7,618 nt of DNA from an uncultured archaeon (lineage in GTDB: Archaea > Halobacteriota > Methanosarcinia > Methanotrichales > Methanotrichaceae), in NCBI GenBank assembly GCA_902385025.1, contig CABMDX010000360.1, positions 1 through 7,618 of the forward strand. Direction: 5' to 3'. Both the position numbers and the translations under genes were made by a program. The notes under the pieces are model-generated. The model was not told the origin of the DNA. It searched no databases and saw only the letters and a program-made list of their open reading frames with translations. Below are positions 1 through 5,271 of this stretch, piece by piece; position 1 is the first letter of the stretch, and each line of letters begins with the position of its first letter.

Positions 1-704
1 GCTTCCAGATTGTTCGTCCCATCGACCAGAGATTGAGGGTAGTAATCGAAGATTATCCTGCTGCCCTTCCCAGAATTTCGCGCTATAAAGGAGAGTGTCT
101 CATCCACAGCTCGGCCTGGTATGTACATGATCAGTCCTTCCATGACAAAGAGGCTCTTTTGTGATCGGTCATATCCATTTTCGAGCAGCTTCTTTCCCAG
201 CTCTTCCCGTTCAAAATCAACCGGCACATACGTAACGTGCTGCGCAGCCTGGCCGAAGAGCCTCTTGATCTTTTCCAGCTTCACACCTTGAGTGTCGGGA
301 TGGTCCACCTCAAAAACCTTGATCTTATTCAATCCTTTAATCCTGTAGGCACGGGTATCATATCCCGCACCCAGAACGACCAGTTGCTCGAGGCCTTCAT
401 CCAGGAACGATTCCACAAAATCGTCAAAATAGCGCACTCTCGCTCTGATGGAATTTGAAAGGCCGGGAAAGAGATGCTCATAATGCTCTCTCATTGCCTT
501 CGTTTTTTCGGGATTTTTGCGCGCGAACTCCAGCACCTCCGGATCGACAAAATGAAAGGCATAAGGGTCATAGCAGATGCGCCGCTCCTCGGGCAGCATG
601 GATTCGGCAACTCTATGAAGGGCGATCATCTCCGCCATCTTGCTTGGCCCCTTTCTCTTCGAGCTCATCTCATTTGATTCGATAGTGCTCTCTATGCTTT
701 GCAT
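1..704 (-). CDS. SAM-dependent methyltransferase, LCM-like / TIGR00027 family (C-terminus outside window)
   Basis: Reading the minus strand from ATG 704-702 gives 234 full codons with no stop before the left edge, so the C-terminus is missing. The visible part carries the family hallmarks in order: an N-terminal SKMAEMIALHRVAES helix (21-35), a YDPYA segment (45-49), the SAM-binding glycine motif LGAGYDTRAYR (111-121), the acidic FEVDHP strand (131-136), VPVDFE (160-165) and FVMEGLIMYI (186-195). This pattern matches the Ppm1/leucine carboxyl methyltransferase superfamily (COG3315, TIGR00027), whose members are roughly 260-310 residues. A methyl group from SAM is presumably transferred to an unknown acceptor; no signal peptide is seen, so it should be cytoplasmic. 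The start was chosen because GAGGGA lies 7 bases upstream and an in-frame TGA (735-737) closes the frame further upstream. An alternative ATG at 668 would shorten it by 12 residues. The family call is firm; the substrate is unknown. Confidence 0.87.
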   Translation of the reverse strand, partial: MQSIESTIESNEMSSKRKGPSKMAEMIALHRVAESMLPEERRICYDPYAFHFVDPEVLEFARKNPEKTKAMREHYEHLFPGLSNSIRARVRYFDDFVESFLDEGLEQLVVLGAGYDTRAYRIKGLNKIKVFEVDHPDTQGVKLEKIKRLFGQAAQHVTYVPVDFEREELGKKLLENGYDRSQKSLFVMEGLIMYIPGRAVDETLSFIARNSGKGSRIIFDYYPQSLVDGTNNLE

Positions 705-717
705 GGATATATCCCTC
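705..717 (-). promoter_or_regulatory. Ribosome binding site and GGATATATCC palindrome ahead of the methyltransferase
   Basis: On the minus strand GAGGGA (717-712) sits 7 bases before the ATG at 704 and is a good Shine-Dalgarno match; it fixes the preferred start. It overlaps the perfect 10-base palindrome GGATATATCC (705-714), which touches the start codon. That palindrome resembles the TATA boxes elsewhere in the window. If it acts as one, transcription would begin near 683, inside the called gene, and the internal ATG at 668 would be the true start. The two readings cannot be separated from sequence alone. Confidence 0.45.
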
Positions 718-734
718 AAAGTCTGTTGTTTCTT

Positions 735-881
735 TCATTTGATCTGCCATGCCCCCATCATTCTCAGCCTTTTTTGGTAGTTGTTGATAACCGGCTCAAT
801 GATGGCTGCTGTGCCGATTGTAGCAGTACTGCCTTTCCCGAGAATCTTCAGGAAATATACACCGTGCTCAATACACCATGT
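735..881 (-). other. 48-codon open stretch directly after the exporter stop codon; possible gene remnant
   Basis: Immediately after the TGA (884-882) of the LysE-type gene, the same minus-strand frame stays open for 48 codons until TGA at 737-735. It has no ATG except two adjacent ones near its end (761-756). The conceptual peptide (includes VYFLKILGKGS and AAIIEPVINNYQKRLR) is not membrane-like and uses codons like those of the neighbours (CTG, ATC, AAG, GAG, AGG, AGA). It could be the tail of a decayed gene, a stop-readthrough extension, or chance. I do not recognise a family. LysE proteins normally end where the exporter ends, which argues against an essential extension. Confidence 0.2.
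851..862 (-). promoter_or_regulatory. Weak TATA-box candidate for the methyltransferase
   Basis: The minus strand reads TGTATATTTCC here, the most TATA-like sequence in the 177 bases between the exporter and the methyltransferase. Transcription would start about 25 bases further on, near 830, leaving a leader of some 125 bases before the ATG at 704. That is long, so the gene may instead be read from the exporter promoter or from the TATA-like palindrome at 705-714. This is only a candidate. Confidence 0.22.
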
Positions 882-1490
882 TCAGCCCAGGAGTGCGGCT
901 AAGCCAAATCCAATGATAATCGTTCCGGAAATTCTGTTTACCCACAAAAGCCACTTTTGGGTAAACCTCTCTCGAAATAAGCCGACACCGCTGCATAAAA
1001 TGAGCCACCATAGCAATGAGCCGATGAAAACGCCCATGACCAAAGCTCCTGCAGACATGTTGCTCCCAGCGGTGCTCATAAAACCAAAGCTATAGAAGAA
1101 TGCCGCAAAAGATAGGATTGTCATTGGATTCGTGAGAGTCAGGAATAATGTTGAGACATAAGCGCCAATCAGGCTCTTTCCTCCTGCTATGGCTCCTTTT
1201 TCAGCAGGTCTTGCCCGAAGAGACCTGACGCCCATATAGAAGAGAAATAGGCCGCCCGCAAGGCGAAGCCATATCTGTTGGTCGATCAAGATGCTTGAAA
1301 TGAAGGTCAAACCAAATGCTGCAACACACCCAAATAAGGCGTCGGCGGTCGCAGCCCCCAGGCCGGAAACGATACCGGATAGCTGGCCTCCGGCCAGCGT
1401 TCGACGCATGCATAAGAGACTTATCGGCCCTACAGGCGCAGCAATTGAGAAGCCTATGATAAATCCTCTCATCAGGAACGCGATATCCAT
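882..1490 (-). CDS. LysE/RhtB-family membrane exporter
   Basis: This 202-residue protein is strongly hydrophobic, with about six probable membrane segments (near residues 5-27, 38-63, 70-90, 106-132, 144-168 and 181-201), the size and layout of LysE/RhtB family transporters. The N-terminal segment carries the family signature GFSIAAPVGPISLLCM (13-28). A second family-typical stretch is LTLTNPMTILSFAAFF (116-131). Known relatives export basic or neutral amino acids and similar small metabolites with ion-gradient energy; the substrate here cannot be read from sequence. The ATG at 1490 is supported by GGTGAT (1499-1494) three bases upstream, the 3' half of an ideal Shine-Dalgarno sequence. The gene is divergent from mptN and is followed on the same strand, 177 bases on, by the methyltransferase. 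The length is normal and nothing looks broken. Confidence 0.88.
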   Translation of the reverse strand: MDIAFLMRGFIIGFSIAAPVGPISLLCMRRTLAGGQLSGIVSGLGAATADALFGCVAAFGLTFISSILIDQQIWLRLAGGLFLFYMGVRSLRARPAEKGAIAGGKSLIGAYVSTLFLTLTNPMTILSFAAFFYSFGFMSTAGSNMSAGALVMGVFIGSLLWWLILCSGVGLFRERFTQKWLLWVNRISGTIIIGFGLAALLG

Positions 1491-1493
1491 TTT

Positions 1494-1499
1494 ATCACC
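1494..1499 (-). promoter_or_regulatory. Ribosome binding site of the LysE-family gene
   Basis: GGTGAT on the minus strand pairs with the AUCACC of the archaeal 16S 3' end. Its spacing of three bases from the ATG is equivalent to about seven from a full AGGAGG, so it decides the start at 1490. Confidence 0.6.
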
Positions 1500-1555
1500 A
1501 ACATAAGCCTCTGCTATTTGCCAGTTGCAGGCCGATACCTGTCCTTCAATTTTAG

Positions 1556-1565
1556 GCTATATGCG
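1556..1565 (-). promoter_or_regulatory. TATA-box candidate for the LysE-family gene
   Basis: The minus strand reads CGCATATAGCC in the divergent exporter-mptN intergenic region. A start some 26 bases downstream (near 1534) would give a leader of about 44 bases ending in the GGTGAT ribosome binding site. The match is moderate and no upstream BRE is obvious. Confidence 0.3.
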
Positions 1566-1658
1566 ATCAGACATAAATATGCATGCCACAAAACCGCGAC
1601 ACCGGCCCAATCTTCCATTTTCATAAGCGCATTCGAGAATCGTCTCCATGGCAATCGT

Positions 1659-1667
1659 GATATATCC
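1659..1667 (+). promoter_or_regulatory. TATA box for mptN, positioned for a leaderless transcript
   Basis: GATATATCC has its ATATAT core at 1660-1665, centred about 25 bases before the ATG at 1687. Archaeal TATA boxes sit about 25-27 bases before the transcription start, so the mRNA would begin at or next to this ATG. This fits the absence of any Shine-Dalgarno match before 1687. An alternative TATA-like stretch, TAAATAT (1574-1580), would instead serve the upstream in-frame ATG at 1648. Confidence 0.45.
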
Positions 1668-1686
1668 GCTCGCCAATCCCCCTTTC

Positions 1687-2571
1687 ATGCGTATTGGAAT
1701 CGTGGTCTCCGATCCCATGGACTGGACTGCCCAGGGCCTGCTGTCCTCTTTTGTCAGAAAGGGCGAGGATGCATTCTTCCTGAACTTTTCAGAGCTCTCT
1801 TCGAGCATCCTGCAGGATCTTACACTCCAGTGCAACGGCACCGATCTCCTGCATCTGGATGCCCTGGTGGTCCGGGATCTGGGCAGGAGGGGCGCCGTCG
1901 ATGTATCCTTCAGATTCGAGATCCTGCAAGCTCTGGTGGATAAGGGCATTCCCGTTATCAATCCACCCCAGGCCATCGCCAGAGCTGCGAACAAGTTTGC
2001 AGCCTCGCGGGCGCTGCAGGAGGCTGGGGTGCCCACACCCAGGACCGCCGTGACCACCAGCCTGATCGAGGCGCAGAAGCTCCTGCACGATTTCAAAAGG
2101 GCCGTCTCCAAACCACTCTTCGGCTACAAGGGCAGGGACATAGTTCTCTTGCAGGATGGCGATGGGCCTGATCTGGCAAGTCTGCAGAGCATCGTGGGGG
2201 CGCAGGGTCTGGTCTATTTGCAGGAGTTCATCCCATCCGATTCCCCGCGCGACATCAGGGCTTTTGTGGTAGATGGCAGGATTTTGGGCGCGATATATCG
2301 AAGGGCTCCGCCAGGCCAGTGGATCAGCAATCTGGCGCGCGGGGGCAGAGCCACGGCCTGCCCGCTCACGCCAGAGCTCGAGGAGCTGGCGACGAAGGCT
2401 GCAGGAGCCGTGGGCGCAGTCTACTGCGGAGTGGATCTGTTGGAAACTGTTGATGGACTGAAGGTCATTGAGGTCAATGGCACTCCATCGGGAAAAGGTA
2501 TCTTTGAGGCCCTAAGTGTGGACGTAACGGAAGCAATCGCAGACTATGTCCTCTGCCATGCCTGCACATAG
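1687..2571 (+). CDS. mptN: Tetrahydromethanopterin:alpha-L-glutamate ligase (RimK-type ATP-grasp)
   Basis: The 294-residue protein belongs to the RimK/CofF/MptN ATP-grasp ligases. An N-terminal domain (1-95) begins RIGIVVSDPMDWTA. It is followed by NKFAASRALQEAGVPTP (102-118), the nucleotide-binding strand SKPLFGYKGRDI (141-152), YLQEFI (177-182), RDIRAFVVD (189-197), and the metal-binding end GVDLLE (248-253) and EVNGTPSGKGI (262-272), where the Glu and Asn are expected magnesium ligands. Known members add glutamate to tetrahydromethanopterin using ATP, giving tetrahydrosarcinapterin, the C1 carrier of Methanosarcinales-type methanogens. The sister enzyme CofF (gamma-F420-2 ligase) is the main alternative. 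The frame opens at ATG 1648, but the 13 extra residues there do not look family-like, and a TATA box sits 25 bases before 1687, so 1687 is preferred. purA follows 54 bases downstream on the same strand. The family is sure; the exact substrate is likely. Confidence 0.82.
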   Translation: MRIGIVVSDPMDWTAQGLLSSFVRKGEDAFFLNFSELSSSILQDLTLQCNGTDLLHLDALVVRDLGRRGAVDVSFRFEILQALVDKGIPVINPPQAIARAANKFAASRALQEAGVPTPRTAVTTSLIEAQKLLHDFKRAVSKPLFGYKGRDIVLLQDGDGPDLASLQSIVGAQGLVYLQEFIPSDSPRDIRAFVVDGRILGAIYRRAPPGQWISNLARGGRATACPLTPELEELATKAAGAVGAVYCGVDLLETVDGLKVIEVNGTPSGKGIFEALSVDVTEAIADYVLCHACT

Positions 2572-2587
2572 CTCGGGCAAGCGGCAT

Positions 2588-2601
2588 CAAAATTGTTATC
2601 T
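2588..2601 (+). promoter_or_regulatory. Weak TATA-like box before purA
   Basis: AAAATTGTTATCTA lies centred about 30 bases before the purA ATG in the only AT-rich part of the 54-base mptN-purA gap. No ribosome binding site is visible before the ATG, so a very short leader from this box is possible; read-through from mptN is equally possible. Confidence 0.22.
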
Positions 2602-2625
2602 ACGTGGCCGCCAAGCCCATAGACC

Positions 2626-3909
2626 ATGTTTACGATACTCACCGGTGCACAGTTTGGTGATGAGGGAAAGGGCAAGGTAATCGATCTGCTGGCCGAAAAT
2701 TATGACCTCGTGGTCCGCTTCCAGGGAGGAGATAATGCGGGCCATACCGTGGTTGTGGGAGACAAGAAATACAAGCTTCATCTGGTTCCAAGCGGTGCCA
2801 TCTTCGGCCGCAGGCTGCTCATTGGACCGGGAGTAGTGCTCAATCCGCGCGTGCTTTTCAGCGAGATCATGGCACTTGAGTCAGAGGGCATAAAAGTCGA
2901 CATAGGCATCGACGCCAAGACGACAATCATCATGCCCTATCATATCGAGCTGGATGGCCTGCGAGAGAAGGCGAGGACTGAGAAGATCGGCACCACCAAT
3001 CGGGGCATAGGCTTTGCTTATGTGGATAAGATCGCTCGCGAGGAGGTTCAGATGCAGGACCTTTGCGACCCCAAGCTTCTGGAAGCAAAGCTCAAAGAGA
3101 TCGCGCCTGCCAAGGAGAAGGCCATAGCAGACATGGGCGGAGACCCGACTGTAGTCAGGTATGCTCCATTTATCGATGAGTATCTGGAGATAGGAACGAA
3201 GCTCAAGGACAGGGTCACAGATGTCTCGCGGGAGATCAATATTGCTCTCGTTGAAGAGAGGAGCGTCCTTGCCGAAGGGGCGCAGGGAGCCTTCCTCGAT
3301 GTCATTCACGGCACACAAAACTTCGTCACCTCAAGCTTCACAACTGCAGGCAGCGCCTGCGCCAACCTCGGAGTAGGTCCGGTAATGGTAGACAATGTCG
3401 TGGGTGTCATCAAGGCCTACATCACTCGCGTGGGTGAGGGACCCATGCCCACGGAGCTCAAAGACGACCTCGGTGCCAGGATGAGAGAAAAGGGCGCAGA
3501 ATATGGCACGACAACCGGCAGAGCACGGAGATGTGGCTGGTTTGATGCCGTGCTGGGCCTGAAATCGGTCTATCTGAATGGCTATACTGAGCTTGCACTC
3601 ACCAAACTGGATGTTCTTACCGGCATAAATCCCATCAAGATCTGCACAAGCTACAATCTGGACGGCGAGAGTCTGGGCTATCCGCCGGAGAGTACAATTG
3701 ATCTGGCCAGGTGCGAGCCCGTCTATGAGGAGATGCCCGGCTGGACCGAGGATATCACAGAAGCCAAAGAGTATGATGATCTGCCTGCGAACGCCCGGGC
3801 CTATGTGGAGCGCCTGGAGGAGCTGCTCGGTGTGGATGTCTCTGCAGTTTCCGTAGGACCGGGAAGGGAGCAGACGATTTATAGGGATGAGCCAGAAGAT
3901 CTGGAATAG
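2626..3909 (+). CDS. purA: Adenylosuccinate synthetase
   Basis: This enzyme joins aspartate to IMP using GTP, the first committed step from IMP to AMP, in the cytoplasm. The 427-residue product shows the family features: P-loop GAQFGDEGKGK (7-17) with catalytic Asp12, NAGHTV with His40 (37-42), IGTTNRGIGFAY (121-132), the IMP-binding EGAQGAFLDVIHGT and TSSFTTAG segments (217-242), TGRARRCGWFDAV (297-309), the guanine-binding TKLD (326-329) and the closing SVGPGREQTI (409-418). The length is that of the roughly 430-residue bacterial-type enzyme rather than the shorter form (about 340) of some hyperthermophilic archaea. The start at MFTILTGAQFG fits the family exactly, though no ribosome binding site is seen. 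It lies 54 bases after mptN on the same strand and ends at a hairpin terminator. The GIGF segment has Phe where Pro is usual. The identification is certain. Confidence 0.97.
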   Translation: MFTILTGAQFGDEGKGKVIDLLAENYDLVVRFQGGDNAGHTVVVGDKKYKLHLVPSGAIFGRRLLIGPGVVLNPRVLFSEIMALESEGIKVDIGIDAKTTIIMPYHIELDGLREKARTEKIGTTNRGIGFAYVDKIAREEVQMQDLCDPKLLEAKLKEIAPAKEKAIADMGGDPTVVRYAPFIDEYLEIGTKLKDRVTDVSREINIALVEERSVLAEGAQGAFLDVIHGTQNFVTSSFTTAGSACANLGVGPVMVDNVVGVIKAYITRVGEGPMPTELKDDLGARMREKGAEYGTTTGRARRCGWFDAVLGLKSVYLNGYTELALTKLDVLTGINPIKICTSYNLDGESLGYPPESTIDLARCEPVYEEMPGWTEDITEAKEYDDLPANARAYVERLEELLGVDVSAVSVGPGREQTIYRDEPEDLE

Positions 3910-3935
3910 CTTTAAGGGAAAGAAGCACGAGAGAA

Positions 3936-3977
3936 CTGCAGCAGCAGAGTGCTGCAGCCCAAACTGATCTTTTTTTT
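3936..3977 (+). terminator. Hairpin plus T-run terminator between convergent purA and moeA
   Basis: CTGCAGCA (3936-3943) and TGCTGCAG (3950-3957) form a perfect 8-bp stem with a 6-base loop, followed 12 bases later by eight T (3970-3977). It lies 26 bases after the purA stop. In the other direction, beyond the hairpin, moeA transcripts meet a pyrimidine-rich stretch (complement of 3910-3935), so it may work for both genes. Archaeal termination depends mainly on the oligo-T; the hairpin may also stabilise the 3' end. Confidence 0.6.
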
Positions 3978-3986
3978 GCATTCCAG

Positions 3987-5138
3987 TTACTCGAACAGGT
4001 TCACGTCCACTGTCTCTCCTTCTTCGATCCCCTCTCGCGCCTCCGGAACGATAACAAAGCCGTCCGATCTGGCAACAGAGCTGAGGATGCCCGCGCCCGA
4101 GATCATGATGGGCTCAGCCTTGCCGTCCTTCAGAGCCACCCGGACGAGGCTCAGGTATCCCGGTCGCGAGGGGATCTTGCGAGCCAGGGGAACGCGTACT
4201 ACTGTAAGAGCATCGCTCTTGCGGGCTATTTTTTGCAGAGCTGGGCGAACAAAGAGGTAGAGATCTGCCAGCGCGGCCACGGGATAGCCGGGCAGGCAGA
4301 CCACAGGCTTGTCTGACGCCATGCCGAAGGCAGTGGGCTTTCCAGGCTGCAGGCGCACACCATGTACGATCAGCTCTCCTATTTCCATCAATACCCGGGG
4401 AGCATAGTCCTTTTCGCCTATGGAGGTTCCGCCAATTATTATGATGATATCTGCATCCAGGCTTTCTTGAAGTGCCTCGCGAATCTGCCCTTCATCGCCC
4501 GGCACGATACCTCTCAAGGCTGCATCTGCGCCCCACTTCTCCATATAGAGCTTTGCCATGAGGCCATTGATCTCGTAGGCCTCACCATTGTCAAGTGGCC
4601 TCTCGCCGATGGCCACCAGCTCGCTGCCCGTCGGTATGATGGCCGCCTTCGGCCTGGCATAAACCCTTACATCGCCTATGCCCAAAGCTGCCAGAAGAGC
4701 GACATCAGGAGGCCTGAGGATGTGGCCCTCAGAAAAAACCGTCTCCTCCTGGCGGATGTCCTCACCGATGCGAGAGACATTCCTGTAAGCGTGTGCCTCT
4801 GCCGTGATCTCAAGCATAGACTCGCGAAGCCTGGCATCTTCCAGCATCACAACGGCATCATAGTCCTTCGGAACCTGATTGCCAGCCCTGAGCGCAAGGA
4901 ACTCCTTCAAGAAAACCGGTGCCGAGAGCCTGGCCCCTTTAGTGTCAGCAGATCTCACTCCATATCCGTCCATGGCCGCCCGGTCAAATCCCGGAAGGCT
5001 TACAGGACTTATAACCGCTTCCGAGGTCACTCTCCCCGCGGCCTTTGTGCTCGAGAGGATTTCAGTTCGCCTGATGGGCAGGCATCGGTCGAGAAGCATT
5101 TCTTTTGCTGCTACAGCACCTGAAAAGCGTTTGAACAT
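3987..5138 (-). CDS. moeA: Molybdopterin molybdenumtransferase MoeA
   Basis: MoeA inserts molybdate (or tungstate) into adenylated molybdopterin, the last step of the basic cofactor, in the cytoplasm. The 383-residue product has the family order: LPGFDRAAMDGYGVR (48-62), the GEDIRQEET turn (126-133), the MogA-like core starting IPTGSELVAIGE (168-179), AYEING (187-192), IIIGGTSIGEKDYAP (233-247), HGVRLQPGKPTAFG (259-272) and LPGYPVAALADLYLFVRPAL (282-301), then the beta-domain to the stop. Tyr285 replaces the Asn common in bacterial LPGNP, which I recall as usual in archaeal members. The frame is open upstream to 5462, but those 108 residues overlap the start of ppsA and its promoter and lack family similarity, so ATG 5138 (MFKRFSGAVAAKEML) is used; 383 residues is near normal. 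No clear ribosome binding site is seen, but a TATA box lies about 29 bases upstream. It is convergent with purA and divergent from ppsA. In a methanogen, formylmethanofuran dehydrogenase is the likely client. Confidence 0.93.
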   Translation of the reverse strand: MFKRFSGAVAAKEMLLDRCLPIRRTEILSSTKAAGRVTSEAVISPVSLPGFDRAAMDGYGVRSADTKGARLSAPVFLKEFLALRAGNQVPKDYDAVVMLEDARLRESMLEITAEAHAYRNVSRIGEDIRQEETVFSEGHILRPPDVALLAALGIGDVRVYARPKAAIIPTGSELVAIGERPLDNGEAYEINGLMAKLYMEKWGADAALRGIVPGDEGQIREALQESLDADIIIIIGGTSIGEKDYAPRVLMEIGELIVHGVRLQPGKPTAFGMASDKPVVCLPGYPVAALADLYLFVRPALQKIARKSDALTVVRVPLARKIPSRPGYLSLVRVALKDGKAEPIMISGAGILSSVARSDGFVIVPEAREGIEEGETVDVNLFE

Positions 5139-5162
5139 CTGGCAGGCTTTTGCTGTTTTCGT

Positions 5163-5172
5163 GGATATATGC
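5163..5172 (-). promoter_or_regulatory. TATA box of moeA
   Basis: The minus strand reads GCATATATCC, with its core centred about 29 bases before the moeA ATG at 5138. Transcription would start within a few bases of the start codon, giving an almost leaderless mRNA, in keeping with the missing Shine-Dalgarno sequence. Confidence 0.5.
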
Positions 5173-5185
5173 TTTTGTATATATT

Positions 5186-5213
5186 CTATATATCCTGTGA
5201 AAGCTTGATATAA
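5186..5213 (+). promoter_or_regulatory. TATA boxes of ppsA (two candidates)
   Basis: CTATATATCC (5186-5195) is a strong TATA match; a start about 26 bases on falls at 5217, next to the in-frame ATG at 5218. ATATAA (5208-5213) would start transcription near 5237 and leave a leader of about 35 bases to the ATG at 5272. The region 5139-5217 is very AT-rich compared with the surrounding genes and also holds GTATATATTC (5178-5186). Which box is used decides which start codon is used. Confidence 0.45.
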
Positions 5214-5258
5214 TGTTATGAGGGAGGGGTGGGCAGATACTATAGACGCATATCTTTG

Positions 5259-5268
5259 GGTGGATGAT
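5259..5268 (+). promoter_or_regulatory. Ribosome binding site supporting the ppsA start at 5272
   Basis: GGTGGATGAT resembles the archaeal GGTGAT Shine-Dalgarno half-site, with GGTG nine bases before ATG 5272. No comparable site precedes the upstream in-frame ATG at 5218. The match is imperfect. Confidence 0.35.
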
Positions 5269-5271
5269 TTG

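Noticed and set aside
670..743. Direct repeat TCATTTGAT at 670-678 and 735-743
   Set aside because: Only nine bases, one copy inside coding sequence, no further copies or mobile-element features; consistent with chance.
237..902. Several small plus-strand open frames across the left region
   Set aside because: They lie opposite the methyltransferase coding sequence, which explains the region completely, or in its upstream gap without a ribosome binding site.
1557..2111. 184-codon minus-strand frame opposite the mptN 5' half
   Set aside because: Rich in Arg, Ser and Cys with no domain; opposite well-conserved ATP-grasp coding sequence.
3331..3981. 216-codon open frame on the minus strand overlapping the purA 3' half and the terminator
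   Set aside because: It is opposite a certain purA gene and runs through the terminator hairpin; no recognisable motifs.
4362..5123. 253-codon open frame on the plus strand inside moeA
   Set aside because: It is antisense to conserved MoeA motifs, with a composition typical of a shadow frame.
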